Assembly: GCA_963666575.2 (NCBI GenBank) | Contig: CAXXYG010000013.1 | Span: forward strand, 56,283 to 120,282 | Source of the DNA: JABMQB01 sp963666575 | GTDB taxonomy: Bacteria; Bacteroidota; Bacteroidia; Bacteroidales; Prolixibacteraceae | Direction: 5' to 3' | DNA length: 64,000 nucleotides | Part shown: positions 17,186-27,177 of the stretch, piece after piece | Layout of the letters: each line of letters begins with the position of its first letter | Numbering within the stretch: position 1 is the first letter of the stretch | Notes under the pieces: model-generated | What the model saw: the letters and a program-made list of their open reading frames with translations, nothing else | Told to the model about the DNA's origin: nothing | The model's database searches: none | Made by a program: the position numbers and the translations under genes

Positions 17186-18991
17186 TTAATCGTTTGAGAA
17201 ATGTTTTAAAGTTTTTCGGTATTTAGAAAATACTACCGCCCGTGAAATAAATCCAAGGTATTTTCCGTCGGCAATTACAGCTAAATTGTAGCGCCCCGAT
17301 GTTTCAAACTTTTCGGCTACTTTTTCCATATTATCACGTGGCGAAATGTAGAACTCAGGCATGTACATCAGGTCTTTAACGAGTACTTTGTCGTACAACT
17401 CTGTTTCAAAAATAATAGTACGAATATCAGCCATTTTCACCATTCCTTTTAAAAAACCTTCTGCGTCAACAACAGGAAATAAATTGCGTTGCGAATTTGA
17501 AATGGCTTTTACCAAATCTTTTAAGGTAGAATCAGGTGAAATCACCTCAAAATCGGTCTCAATTAAATCTTTTAATTCCATCATTTGAAGCACTGCTTTA
17601 TCTTTATGATGGGTTCTTAATTCACCTCTACGTGCCAGGCGTTTAGTATAAATAGAATGTGGTTCAAACCGCATAATGGTTACATAAGCCACGGTCGAGG
17701 TCACAATTAACGGAATAAACAAACCATAACCACCGGTAATTTCGGCAATTAAAAAAATAGCAGTTAGCGGAGCATGCATCACTCCGGCCATCATCCCAGC
17801 CATTCCTGCCAATGCAAAATTTTCTTCGGCTAAACCTAAGTCATAAAAAGTATTTAAGGCCGCTGCCATCAATAACCCAGCAACAGCCCCCATAAATAAT
17901 GTTGGTGCAAAAATACCTCCAATTCCTCCCGAAGAGGTTGTTAAAGCCATGGCAATCACCTTAAAAATCAAGATTCCCACAAGCACAATCAAAAAGATAT
18001 ATGGATTGTCCTTAAACTCAAAAAACATGGAATTGTTTAATAAATCAGAACCAGCCCCCTTAAAAACTTTTACAATACTAGTATAACCTTCACCCCATAA
18101 CGGTGGAAAAATAAATATTAAAAGCCCTAGAGTAAAACCACCGACTAACATCTTTACCCATAAATTTTTCAAGAAACCCATCTTCTTTTCAATATACATG
18201 GTCATTCGGGTAAAATAAAATGAAATCAGCCCGGTAAAAATGCCTAATAAAATATAGATGGGCAGATTACTAATTAGAAATGGATTAACCTGTGTAAACC
18301 TCAAAAGTACAGCATCACCCATAAAAAAATACGAAAGAATAGTAGCAGTAACTGCCGATATCATCAAAGGAATGATGTATGCCATTGTCATATCTAGCAT
18401 GAGTACTTCGAGGGTAAAAACAATACCTGCGATCGGGGCATTAAAAATTCCGGCAATTGCACCAGCAGCACCACAACCAACCATTAGTGTAACGTATTTG
18501 TAGTTGAGTTTGAACAACCGTGCCAGATTTGAACCGATGGATGCACCTGTAAGAACAATGGGTGCCTCCGCCCCTACTGACCCTCCAAACCCAATGGTCA
18601 TTGAACTGGCTATCATTGAAGTAAAAGTATTGTGTTTTTTAAAGTGACTGCCTTTTTTTGAAATTGAGAAAAGAATTTTTGCTACTCCATGCCCTATATT
18701 ATCTTTCACCAAATATTTAACAAACAGAACTGTTAGGAAAATACCAACAAGCGGATACACCAAAAACCATATACTTTGCGAATTTATGGGAAACCAATGT
18801 GTTAATTGTTCGCCAATAAAATGAATCAGGTTTTTTAAAAGTAATGCAGCCGTACCACTCAATAAACCTACAAACAGGCTCAACACATATAAAAACTGTT
18901 GTTCAGAGAAGGCAGAATACCGCCAGGCAACCAATTTATTGTAAAAAGCTTTTGCTTTCTGATTTTGTCCTTCTTTAAACATGAGAAACAT
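17186..18991 (-). CDS. ClC-type chloride channel/transporter with CBS domains (copy 1)
   Basis: About 600 residues: ten or more membrane helices followed by two cytosolic CBS domains (roughly the last 150 residues). Family motifs are GFGGSVGAEAPIVLTGASIG, whose Glu is the gating residue of GxEGP-type loops, GAIAGIFNAPIAGIVFTLEV, and GGIGGIFAPTLFMGA, the GxFxP chloride site. The CBS pair binds nucleotides in relatives and would gate the pore by energy state. It follows a close paralogue on the same strand, overlapping its stop by up to 17 bp depending on whether the ATG at 18991 or 18982 is used. Whether it is a channel or H+/Cl- antiporter cannot be told. It meets the secreted-protein gene tail to tail, with only 10 bp between. 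Confidence 0.92.
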   Translation of the reverse strand: MFLMFKEGQNQKAKAFYNKLVAWRYSAFSEQQFLYVLSLFVGLLSGTAALLLKNLIHFIGEQLTHWFPINSQSIWFLVYPLVGIFLTVLFVKYLVKDNIGHGVAKILFSISKKGSHFKKHNTFTSMIASSMTIGFGGSVGAEAPIVLTGASIGSNLARLFKLNYKYVTLMVGCGAAGAIAGIFNAPIAGIVFTLEVLMLDMTMAYIIPLMISAVTATILSYFFMGDAVLLRFTQVNPFLISNLPIYILLGIFTGLISFYFTRMTMYIEKKMGFLKNLWVKMLVGGFTLGLLIFIFPPLWGEGYTSIVKVFKGAGSDLLNNSMFFEFKDNPYIFLIVLVGILIFKVIAMALTTSSGGIGGIFAPTLFMGAVAGLLMAAALNTFYDLGLAEENFALAGMAGMMAGVMHAPLTAIFLIAEITGGYGLFIPLIVTSTVAYVTIMRFEPHSIYTKRLARRGELRTHHKDKAVLQMMELKDLIETDFEVISPDSTLKDLVKAISNSQRNLFPVVDAEGFLKGMVKMADIRTIIFETELYDKVLVKDLMYMPEFYISPRDNMEKVAEKFETSGRYNLAVIADGKYLGFISRAVVFSKYRKTLKHFSND

Positions 18992-20753
18992 CAATTATAT
19001 GCTTTCGGTATTTGGTAAAAACGCGAGCCCGGGAAATAAATCCTTTGTATTTACCATTCTCAATCACCGCCAAGTTATACCTACCCGACGACTCAAATTT
19101 ATTCGCTACAACCTCCATGCTGTCATTAGGGTCGATAAAATATTCGGGCATATACATTAATTCATCCACCCGTACTTTATCGTACTTTTCGGTATCAAAA
19201 ATCATATGCCTTACATCATCCATTTTTAACATTCCTACCAATTTACCGGTATCGTTAACAACCGGGAACAAATTCCTGTGGTTTCGCGAAATAGCTATGG
19301 TTAAATCCCTCAAAGTTGCATTTGAAGAAATTACTTCAAAATCAGTTTCAATTAACTTATTAACTTCCAGCATTTGAAGGACATTGGCATCTTTATCGTG
19401 GGTCAACAATTCTTTACGCCGCTCTAATTGTATGTGATACACCGAACTTGGTGTAAGAGTTCGTACCACCAAATAAGCAAAAGTTGCTGTCACCATTAAT
19501 GGTACAAAAAGTTTGTACCCCCCCGAAATATCTGCTATCAGAAAAATGCCTGTCAGTGGTGCATGCAGTACACCTGCAATCAATCCTCCCATTCCTATCA
19601 ATGCAAAATTATGACTATTAAGTTGTTTAAATCCTGTCATATTTACTACCTGAGCAAACAATAAACCGGTATTTACACCCATAAATAGCGTGGGCGCAAA
19701 AATACCTCCTACTCCTCCTGCCCCAAATGTAAACGACGTTGCAACTATTTTAAACAGGACAATCATTACCAGCAAAGCAATAACTACCCAAATCTGGTCT
19801 TTGTATCCATAAAAAAAGCTGTTGTTAAACAAATAATCAAGATTTCCTTCAAGCCCAGAATTTATTGATTCGTACCCTTCGCCATATAATGAAGGAAATA
19901 AAAATATTAAAACTCCTAAACCTATCCCACCGGTTAACAACCTAACAATTTTACTTTTAAATTTTGCGAAAAACTCATCAAAAAAGAGGTAGGTTTTTAT
20001 AAAATATACCGATACAAAACCAGCTAATATTCCCAGAAAAATATAAAAAGGAAGGTCTCCAAGAACAAAAGCTTCCTTCACTTCAAAAGGATATAAAACA
20101 TCCTGACCAAGAAAAAAATACGATGTAACAACCGCAGTAGCTGATGAAAGCAAAAGAGGTACCAGTGAAAACACAGTAAGGTCGATCATTATTACTTCTA
20201 CAGCAAAAACAATAGCGGCAATAGGTGCTTTAAAAATAGCTGCCATCGCCCCTGCGCAGGCACATGCCAACATTAAGATTGTATTTTTATAATTCAACCT
20301 AAAAAACCGGGCAATAAACGAACCCCATGCTGTACCGGTTGCAACGGTAGGGCCTTCCAATCCTACCGAGCCACCAAACCCTACTGTTAATGAACTGGCA
20401 ATTACCGATGAAAATAAATTATGATTACTAATTTTCCCTTTTCTCTTTGAGATACTAAAAAGAACATTGGGGATACCATGCCTTACATCAACGCGAATCA
20501 CAAATTTTATAAAAAACAATGCGAGTAAAATTCCCAGCAATGGTAAAGCAAAATAGATATAGTTATGCATTTCGGTCGAAACCAGCGAATTAACAAACCG
20601 CTGAGTCATCCACACTGCATTTTTTATAATCACCGCAGCCATTCCGGCTAAAAGCCCAACAACTATACTCAGTACTGTAATAAATCCTCTCTCACTTAGA
20701 TTCCTGAGCCTCCAACGGTGGAACCGTGCCAATATCGGTAATTTGTTTGCCAT
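18975..20753 (-). CDS. ClC-type chloride channel/transporter with CBS domains (copy 2)
   Basis: A 592-residue paralogue of the downstream gene with the same layout. It has GGSVGLEGPTVATGTAWGS (gating Glu in GLEGP), AAIFKAPIAAIVFAVEV, GGVGGIFAPTLFMGVNTG and two C-terminal CBS domains, including HRNLFPVVNDTGKLVGMLKM. The loop reads GLEGP here and GAEAP in its partner. Since ClC proteins are homodimers, the pair could also form a heterodimer, though this is inference. It starts at an ATG at 20753, just behind a TAnnTTTG box. Confidence 0.92.
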   Translation of the reverse strand: MANKLPILARFHRWRLRNLSERGFITVLSIVVGLLAGMAAVIIKNAVWMTQRFVNSLVSTEMHNYIYFALPLLGILLALFFIKFVIRVDVRHGIPNVLFSISKRKGKISNHNLFSSVIASSLTVGFGGSVGLEGPTVATGTAWGSFIARFFRLNYKNTILMLACACAGAMAAIFKAPIAAIVFAVEVIMIDLTVFSLVPLLLSSATAVVTSYFFLGQDVLYPFEVKEAFVLGDLPFYIFLGILAGFVSVYFIKTYLFFDEFFAKFKSKIVRLLTGGIGLGVLIFLFPSLYGEGYESINSGLEGNLDYLFNNSFFYGYKDQIWVVIALLVMIVLFKIVATSFTFGAGGVGGIFAPTLFMGVNTGLLFAQVVNMTGFKQLNSHNFALIGMGGLIAGVLHAPLTGIFLIADISGGYKLFVPLMVTATFAYLVVRTLTPSSVYHIQLERRKELLTHDKDANVLQMLEVNKLIETDFEVISSNATLRDLTIAISRNHRNLFPVVNDTGKLVGMLKMDDVRHMIFDTEKYDKVRVDELMYMPEYFIDPNDSMEVVANKFESSGRYNLAVIENGKYKGFISRARVFTKYRKHIIDVSHV

Positions 20754-20763
20754 ATTTCGCCTA

Positions 20764-20771
20764 CAAAGTTA
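20764..20771 (-). promoter_or_regulatory. Candidate -7 promoter box for the ClC pair
   Basis: TAACTTTG on the minus strand matches TAnnTTTG. Transcription would begin only a few bases before the ATG at 20753, giving a nearly leaderless message. No -33 TTTG was seen. Confidence 0.35.
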
Positions 20772-20838
20772 ATAATTGCGAAGTATATTCATTTGTTTTT
20801 GCCCATTCATTAAAATTGAGCAAGAATAATTAACAAAC

Positions 20839-23262
20839 CTATTTTTTCTTTTTCTTAAAAATACTTTTAATCTTTTCCCAAACCGGCTTTTTTTCTTTTT
20901 TCTTTGCAACTTCAACTTTATCAGGGACTTTTTCTAACTCCTGTTTATCTTTCTTTTTACTAAATATTTTTGCCAGATCAAATTTTTTCTTTTTCACTTC
21001 CAGAACTTCTTTATAAAGCGGAATATTTAATTGAGCCAATAACTCACCATCTAATTGGTTAAACTTATTATTTGATAGATGGGTAAAACCGGGGTCGTTA
21101 TACGTTTTATGAAAAAACTTTCCCACTACTGGCAATGCCATGTAAGCACCCTGCCCATATGTTTCTGATTGAAAATGAACCCTTGGATCATCGGCTCCTA
21201 CCCAACAACCAACAACAAGGTCAGGCGTCATACCTATGAACCATCCATCGGCATGATTTTGGGTTGTACCTGTTTTTCCGGCAAAATCACCTTTTATTTT
21301 ATAAACCGATCGTATACCCCTGCCAGTACCTTCATCCACCACCGATTTTAACATATGCACTAAAACATCGCAATTTTCAGGAGAAACTACCGGTTCAGTT
21401 TCCTGAATAAATTCAAATGTTTCCAATTCATTTCCATTACGGTCTTCAATCTTTAACAAATAATTTGTTTTAACGGGTACACCACCATTAGCAATTGTTG
21501 CATAAGCTTCAACCATTTCCTGCAACGAAATGGATGCCACCCCCAAAGCTAAAGATGGGAAACGTGGCAAATCGGCAGAAATACCCAATTCTTCAGCTAC
21601 CTCAATGACATTGGAGATACCGGTTTCCATCATTACTTCCACTGAAACAGTATTAATGGATTTTGCCAGGGCGCCCTGCATCGAATAATACCCTCCATAA
21701 TGATCGTGCGAATTACGAGGCGACCAATCCTGATAATCGGAATAAACTTTCTGCTTATTGGTATAATACTTTTCAGGGTCTAATCCTTCTTCCAGCGCTG
21801 CCAAAAAAACAAATGGTTTAAAGGTGGACCCCGTTTGCCGTGGAGCAGTTACATGGTCGTATTGAAAAAACCGGTAATCAATACCTCCAATCCAGGCTTT
21901 TATGGCACCTGTTGAAGGTTCAATGGCAATAAAACCAGTATTTAATAATTTCAAATAATGTTTTAATGAATCGAGCCTTGAAATCGTTGTATGATCTAAT
22001 CCTTCCCACTTAAAAAGAGTTGTAGAAATCTGTTTGTTATAGGTTTCCAAAACTTCATCATACGATTTTCCTGATTCGGAGGAGGAATTATAGGTTGGTG
22101 ATTGCCTGATTGCACTTTCGATTATTTCAGGGTATTTTTCAAATACATTTTTTACACCCCTGTCATTGTCAAAAACCTTTTGCAGGTTTTTCATATACTC
22201 ATTTACCGATTGAGTGGCATATCTCTGAAGATTATAATCAACGGTTGTAGTAATTTTTAATCCATCGGTATACAAATTATATGGGTCATCGTCTTCGTTT
22301 GTATGGTTTTCGCACCACTCAAGTAACTGTGGTTTTAGTTTTTCGAGGAAATAAGGGGCAGGCCCCTGATTATACGTAATTACCCGATACTTAACATCAA
22401 GTGGTTTTAATTTAAATTCAGCGGCCTGGGCAGCAGTCAAATAGTCGTATTTTTCCATTTGACTAATAACTAAATTTCGTCTTTTTAAAGCCCTCTCGGG
22501 ATGAGTTCGGGGATTATAGTAGTTATTGGCTTTTAACATCCCAACAATTACAGCAGCTTCATGGACATCGAGGTTCATTGGAGTTTTTGAGAAAAAACGT
22601 TCGGCAGCTACTTCAATACCAAAAATATTCTCAGCAAACGAAACTGTATTCAAATACAAGGTTAAAACTTCTTCTTTAGAATAAATTCTTTCAAGTCTGT
22701 AGGCAATTATCGATTCACGCAATTTGTTAACCGGCATGGTTAAAGGGCCATATTTTACCCGTGGGTATAGGTTTTTAGCAATTTGCTGGCTTAACGTACT
22801 TCCACCCCCCGACCGTTTATTCTGCAAAAGGATGGACTTTACCAAAACCCGTAATAAAGCCATTTCATCTACTCCACGGTGACTGTAAAACCTGGCATCT
22901 TCGGTAGCAATTAATGCATTAAATACATTTTGTGAAATTTCGTTATACTTTGCATTACTCCTATTTTCAACATAATACCGGCCCAACACTTTGCCATCAA
23001 TTGAATAAACTTCGGAGGCTACCGGATTATTAATCTGAATAAGTTGCTGCTTGGATGGTACCGGGCCCAATACCCCAAAAAATACCAGGAAAAAAAACAA
23101 CACAACAAAAAGAAATACTATGGCTGCTCCTTTAAGTGCAAATAATAAATATTTCTTCCTTTTAGTAATAATATGCTTTTTGCTAGGTTTGCGTTTTGTT
23201 GCGCCCTTTTTTTTGGGTGATTTTTTTACTGGTTTTTGTACCACGTTCTTTATTTTTTTCAA
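20839..23262 (-). CDS. Penicillin-binding protein 1A (bifunctional class A PBP)
   Basis: An 807-residue inner-membrane peptidoglycan synthase. A Lys/Arg-rich cytosolic tail (1-45) is followed by one membrane helix (about 46-68), then a glycosyltransferase domain with TEDARFYSHRGVDEMAL (catalytic Glu), GGGSTLSQQIAKNL and LNTVSFAENIFGIE, and a transpeptidase domain with TGSTFKPF (SxxK serine), SINTVS (SxN) and GKTGTTQNHADGW (KTG). The C-terminal 70 residues are again extremely Lys-rich (KKKDKQELEK and similar). The apparent start is TTG at 23262, ahead of KKIKNVVQKPVKK; no ATG lies near, so the exact N-terminus is uncertain. Upstream is a divergent TIGR01777-type gene. Confidence 0.95.
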   Translation of the reverse strand: MKKIKNVVQKPVKKSPKKKGATKRKPSKKHIITKRKKYLLFALKGAAIVFLFVVLFFFLVFFGVLGPVPSKQQLIQINNPVASEVYSIDGKVLGRYYVENRSNAKYNEISQNVFNALIATEDARFYSHRGVDEMALLRVLVKSILLQNKRSGGGSTLSQQIAKNLYPRVKYGPLTMPVNKLRESIIAYRLERIYSKEEVLTLYLNTVSFAENIFGIEVAAERFFSKTPMNLDVHEAAVIVGMLKANNYYNPRTHPERALKRRNLVISQMEKYDYLTAAQAAEFKLKPLDVKYRVITYNQGPAPYFLEKLKPQLLEWCENHTNEDDDPYNLYTDGLKITTTVDYNLQRYATQSVNEYMKNLQKVFDNDRGVKNVFEKYPEIIESAIRQSPTYNSSSESGKSYDEVLETYNKQISTTLFKWEGLDHTTISRLDSLKHYLKLLNTGFIAIEPSTGAIKAWIGGIDYRFFQYDHVTAPRQTGSTFKPFVFLAALEEGLDPEKYYTNKQKVYSDYQDWSPRNSHDHYGGYYSMQGALAKSINTVSVEVMMETGISNVIEVAEELGISADLPRFPSLALGVASISLQEMVEAYATIANGGVPVKTNYLLKIEDRNGNELETFEFIQETEPVVSPENCDVLVHMLKSVVDEGTGRGIRSVYKIKGDFAGKTGTTQNHADGWFIGMTPDLVVGCWVGADDPRVHFQSETYGQGAYMALPVVGKFFHKTYNDPGFTHLSNNKFNQLDGELLAQLNIPLYKEVLEVKKKKFDLAKIFSKKKDKQELEKVPDKVEVAKKKEKKPVWEKIKSIFKKKKK

Positions 23263-23342
23263 AAATACAACACAGTCAAGTAATAATTACTCAAAAAATG
23301 TAGTAATTTTAAACATAATCCGGTTTAAAACAATCAGGAAGG

Positions 23343-24218
23343 GTGTCATATAAATCCATAAAAATTAAAATTACCGGTGCCAGTGGTTATATTGGTACCG
23401 AATTAATGTCACAACTTAAAAATCAAGGATTTAATGTATCTGCTTTAAAAAGGGCCGACCTATACTCTCATACTGAAACATTATCACGTTTCATTAGCGG
23501 AACTGATATCGTTATAAACCTGGCAGGATCACCCATCCTAAAGCGCTGGAATACAACAAATAAAAAAACCATTTATAAAAGCCGTATTTCTACCACAACA
23601 AACCTTGTAAATGCCATAAATCTGCTCCCAGCCAACCAACGGCCCAAACTTTTTATAACAGCATCGGCTATAGGAATTTATAAATCAGGTGAAAAACACA
23701 ATGAAACGAGCACTAATTTTGATACCGGATTTGTAGGCAAGGTTGTTTACGATTGGGAGAATGCTTCGAAAAATTTAAATAAAAATGTTCAGAGGGTAAT
23801 ATTTAGGATTGGTTTGGTTTTAGGCAAAAAATCTCCCACAATAAAAAAAATGGTTCCTGTTTTTAAATTTGGACTGGGCGGCGCAATTGGAAAAGGAAAC
23901 CAGCCTTTCCCATTTGTACATATCAACGATGTTGTAGCTGCATTTTTATGGGCAATAAAAAATGGGCGAATTGAAGGAACTTTTAATTTAGTTGCTCCAC
24001 AATCAATTTCCAATAAAGATTTTACAATTGCCCTTGCAAAAAAACTTAGCCGTCCGGTTTTTTTTAAAATCCCTGAGTTTATCCTTAAAATAATTTATGG
24101 CGAAGCATCAACATTACTTACCGAATCACCGGAAGTGATTCCTGTACAATTATTAAAATCGGGATTTAAGTTTAATTTTCCAACTATAAAATCAACCATT
24201 AACAACACACTGGCATAA
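23343..24218 (+). CDS. TIGR01777 family NAD(P)-binding epimerase-like protein
   Basis: A 291-residue extended short-chain dehydrogenase. IKIKITGASGYIGTEL is the Rossmann glycine motif, NLAGSPILKRW and YKSRISTTTNLVNAI are typical of the SDR39U1/YfcH family, and TASAIGIYKSG holds the active-site Ser/Tyr region. The C-terminal domain includes FPFVHINDVVAAFLWAI. The enzyme's substrate is unknown in the family. The open frame begins with GTG at 23343; the codon at the place where family members usually start (before KIKITG) reads ATA. It runs towards pckA and shares a terminator with it. Confidence 0.85.
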   Translation: MSYKSIKIKITGASGYIGTELMSQLKNQGFNVSALKRADLYSHTETLSRFISGTDIVINLAGSPILKRWNTTNKKTIYKSRISTTTNLVNAINLLPANQRPKLFITASAIGIYKSGEKHNETSTNFDTGFVGKVVYDWENASKNLNKNVQRVIFRIGLVLGKKSPTIKKMVPVFKFGLGGAIGKGNQPFPFVHINDVVAAFLWAIKNGRIEGTFNLVAPQSISNKDFTIALAKKLSRPVFFKIPEFILKIIYGEASTLLTESPEVIPVQLLKSGFKFNFPTIKSTINNTLA

Positions 24219-24250
24219 AAAAACCCGATGTAAAAACACCGGGTTTAAAT
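24217..24250. terminator. Bidirectional terminator between the epimerase-like gene and pckA
   Basis: AAACCCG (24221-24227) pairs with CGGGTTT (24240-24246). A-rich sequence lies on the left and T/A-rich on the right, so it can stop both converging genes. Confidence 0.6.
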
Positions 24251-24271
24251 ATATGTGTTATAAGTAATCTC

Positions 24272-25873
24272 TTATAATTGTGGGCCTGCAGCAACTAACG
24301 CTTTGCCTTCTTCGTTGTCAGTATATTTAACGAAGTTTTTGATGAAACGACTAGCTAAATCAGCAGCTTTTTCATTCCACTCAGCAACATCAGCGTAAGT
24401 ATCACGTGGGTCAAGAATGTTAGTATCAACACCTGGCAAAGAAGTAGGAACTTCTAGGTTGAATACAGGAATCTGTTTCGTTTCAGCTTTTTCGATAGAA
24501 CCATCAAGAATAGCGTTAATGATACCACGAGTATCTTGAATAGAGATACGTTTTCCAGAACCATTCCAGCCAGTGTTTACTAAATATGCCTCAGCACCGT
24601 TAGCTTCCATTTTCTTCACTAATTCCTGACCGTATTTAGTTGGGTGTAATGTTAAGAATGCAGCACCGAATGCAGCTGAGAAAGTTGGAGTTGGAGCAGT
24701 AATTCCACGCTCAGTACCTGCCAATTTAGCAGTAAATCCTGATAAGAAATGGTATTGAGTTTGCTCCGGAGTTAATTTTGAAACTGGAGGCAGTACACCA
24801 AAAGCATCAGCAGATAAGAAAATTACTTTTTTTGCGTGGCCTGCTTTTGAAGGTACAGCGATATTTTCGATGTGGTTGATTGGATAAGATACACGAGTAT
24901 TCTGAGTTACAGAACCGTCAGTAAAATCAATTTTACCATTCGCATCAACAGTTACGTTTTCTAATAAAGCGTTACGTTTGATCGCACCAAAAATTTCTGG
25001 CTCAGCATCTTTATCTAAATCGATAGTTTTTGCATAACATCCACCTTCGAAGTTGAAGATACCGTCGTCATCCCAACCGTGCTCATCATCACCGATAAGC
25101 TTACGAGAAGCATCAGTAGAAAGCGTAGTTTTACCGGTACCAGAAAGTCCGAAGAAAATAGCAACATCACCTGCTTCGCCAACGTTAGCTGAACAGTGCA
25201 TAGAAGCCATTCCATTAAGAGGTAAATAGTAGTTCATCATTGCGAACATACCTTTTTTCATTTCACCACCATACCAAGTACCGCCAATAACTTGCATTTT
25301 TTCAGTCAAGTTAAATACCGTGAAGTTCTCTGAGTTTAATCCCTGAGCTTCCCAGTTAGGGTTAGTTGTTTTTGATCCGTTCATTACAACAAAATCAGGT
25401 TCACCATATACTTCAAGTTCTTCAGCTGTTGGGCGAAGGAACATGTTTTTCACAAAGTGAGCTTGCCAAGCAACTTCCATAATAAATCGAACTTTCAAAC
25501 GAGAATCTTCGTTAGCACCACAAAAAGTATCAACTACATATAATTTTTGTCCTGAAAGCTGTTTAGTAACTAAACCTTTTAATTCAGACCATACTTCTGG
25601 AGTTGTTGCTTTGTTATCGTTTTTAGCGGTTTCCGAAGTCCACCACATTGTATCTTTAGTAACGTCATCCATAACAATAAATTTGTCTTTAGGAGAACGA
25701 CCTGTGAATACACCAGTCATTACATTTACTGTATCCAACTCGGTTAATTGAGCTTTTTCAAAACCTTGCAAATCAGGTTTCATTTCTTCTTCAAAAAGTT
25801 GTTCGTAAGATGGGTTGTATACAATCTCTTTAACATCATTGATGCCATACTTTGATAAATCCAATTTTTTCAT
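24272..25873 (-). CDS. pckA: Phosphoenolpyruvate carboxykinase (ATP)
   Basis: The 533-residue cytosolic enzyme converts oxaloacetate and ATP to phosphoenolpyruvate, or runs in reverse for anaplerotic CO2 fixation in many anaerobic Bacteroidota. VFTGRSPKDKFIV (about 56-68) binds substrate, GGTWYGGEMKKGMF carries Mn2+ ligands, and GLSGTGKTTLSTD is the P-loop (kinase-1a), followed by DDEHGWDDDG (kinase-2) and NTRVSYPINHIENI. Length is normal. Codon use looks smoother and more GC-rich than its neighbours, as expected of a highly expressed gene. It stands alone between terminators. Confidence 0.97.
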   Translation of the reverse strand: MKKLDLSKYGINDVKEIVYNPSYEQLFEEEMKPDLQGFEKAQLTELDTVNVMTGVFTGRSPKDKFIVMDDVTKDTMWWTSETAKNDNKATTPEVWSELKGLVTKQLSGQKLYVVDTFCGANEDSRLKVRFIMEVAWQAHFVKNMFLRPTAEELEVYGEPDFVVMNGSKTTNPNWEAQGLNSENFTVFNLTEKMQVIGGTWYGGEMKKGMFAMMNYYLPLNGMASMHCSANVGEAGDVAIFFGLSGTGKTTLSTDASRKLIGDDEHGWDDDGIFNFEGGCYAKTIDLDKDAEPEIFGAIKRNALLENVTVDANGKIDFTDGSVTQNTRVSYPINHIENIAVPSKAGHAKKVIFLSADAFGVLPPVSKLTPEQTQYHFLSGFTAKLAGTERGITAPTPTFSAAFGAAFLTLHPTKYGQELVKKMEANGAEAYLVNTGWNGSGKRISIQDTRGIINAILDGSIEKAETKQIPVFNLEVPTSLPGVDTNILDPRDTYADVAEWNEKAADLASRFIKNFVKYTDNEEGKALVAAGPQL

Positions 25874-25923
25874 AACAATCTAATAATTAACTTTATATAA
25901 TAAACAATCAATCTACTTGCTCA

Positions 25924-25931
25924 CAAAAATA
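25924..25931 (-). promoter_or_regulatory. Candidate -7 promoter box for pckA
   Basis: TATTTTTG on the minus strand matches TAnnTTTG and predicts a leader of about 44 nt before the ATG at 25873. No -33 TTTG was found at the right spacing. Confidence 0.35.
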
Positions 25932-26119
25932 GTTTTTTTTCCCAATCGGCTTTTTAGAACAAATCTGAATACTTAATAAATTCAGTTAAATTAACAAACC
26001 AAATTTAATGAAGTTCACCAACAGCCTAACATACACACACTTAGGGTCCACAACCTAAAAAAAGGATGTTAAGAAATCTTTAACACCCCAATTAAATATT
26101 ATATATATAAAAAATTTAC

Positions 26120-27019
26120 CTATGACCTTGGATGGAATTGGTGAATAGTTGATTTTAGATAATCTCTGTCGAGGTGAGTATAAATTTCGGTAGTTAAGAT
26201 TGACTCATGCCCTAACATTTCCTGAACTGCCCTTAAATCAGCACCTCCATTTATTAAATGAGTAGCAAATGAATGCCGGAATGTATGTGGGCTGATTTTT
26301 TTATCGAGTCCCACTTTATTCGAAAGATTTTTGATAATTGTAAAAATCATTACCCTACTTAACTTCCGGCCTCGGCGGTTTAAAAAAAGCACATTTTCGC
26401 TGTCTTTACCTACTTTTAGCGTTTTACGATATCCGTTTAAATATTTATTTATCTCATGGATTCCATTTTTACTAATTGGCACTAATCTTTCTTTATCAGC
26501 CTTGCCTTCAACTTTCACATACCCTTGTTCGAAAAACAGATTTGTAATTTTAAGGTTTACTAATTCAGAAACACGTAACCCACAACTATAAAGAGTCTCA
26601 AGCATAGCTTTGTTGCGCTGCCCTTCAGCTTTCCCTAAATCAACAGCTTCAATAAGCATATCGATTTCTTCCATGCTTAGAATATCGGGTAACTTACGGC
26701 CAACTTTAGGCGATTCAAGCAACGATGTTGGATCGCTTGAAATTTTCCCTTCAATTAATAAATACTTAAAATACGATTTAATCCCGGAAATTGTCCTCGC
26801 TTGTGTCCTTGGACTGACTCCTTTTTCATTAAGTGCTTCAACAAAACTTTTTAGGTGTTGAAGCTTAACTTTTTCCGGAACCAACTTTTTAAAATTCAAA
26901 TCCAAAAAATCAGCTAACTTGGTAACATCATTTATATAGGCCGACACAGAATTCTGTGACAATGATTTTTCCAACTTCAAATAATTTTCATACCCCTTTT
27001 TACTATCATCCCATTTCAT
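26120..27019 (-). CDS. xerD: Site-specific tyrosine recombinase XerD
   Basis: A 299-residue recombinase with an N-terminal SAM-like DNA-binding domain (about 1-90) and a catalytic domain. The catalytic residues appear in order: Arg in SCGLRVSELVNL, Lys in the VEGKADKERLVP hairpin, His and Arg in SPHTFRHSFATHL, His in LGHESILTTEIYTHL, and the Tyr nucleophile in the same segment. The length, with no integrase arm-binding domain and no mobile-element neighbours, fits the chromosome-dimer resolvase rather than a phage integrase. XerC and XerD cannot be fully separated by eye. Confidence 0.88.
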   Translation of the reverse strand: MKWDDSKKGYENYLKLEKSLSQNSVSAYINDVTKLADFLDLNFKKLVPEKVKLQHLKSFVEALNEKGVSPRTQARTISGIKSYFKYLLIEGKISSDPTSLLESPKVGRKLPDILSMEEIDMLIEAVDLGKAEGQRNKAMLETLYSCGLRVSELVNLKITNLFFEQGYVKVEGKADKERLVPISKNGIHEINKYLNGYRKTLKVGKDSENVLFLNRRGRKLSRVMIFTIIKNLSNKVGLDKKISPHTFRHSFATHLINGGADLRAVQEMLGHESILTTEIYTHLDRDYLKSTIHQFHPRS

Positions 27020-27068
27020 AACATTCTTATTATCTTTGTTAAATAAACTAATATTAATAGATTTGGTT

Positions 27069-27076
27069 CAAATATA
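27069..27076 (-). promoter_or_regulatory. Candidate -7 promoter box for xerD
   Basis: TATATTTG on the minus strand matches TAnnTTTG, about 50 bp before the ATG at 27019. No -33 element was recognised. Confidence 0.35.
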
Positions 27077-27177
27077 ATCACCAAAATAAGAGATCTTTAC
27101 TATTTTACTAAATAATAATAAGAATTACGTAGATAAATAAAAAAAGTTATACTAAATAGCTCAATAAGAAAAAAACC

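Noticed and set aside
26120..27019. Tyrosine recombinase as an integrase of a mobile element
   Set aside because: Its length and motifs fit XerD, it has no arm-binding domain, and no att repeats, phage or transfer genes are near.
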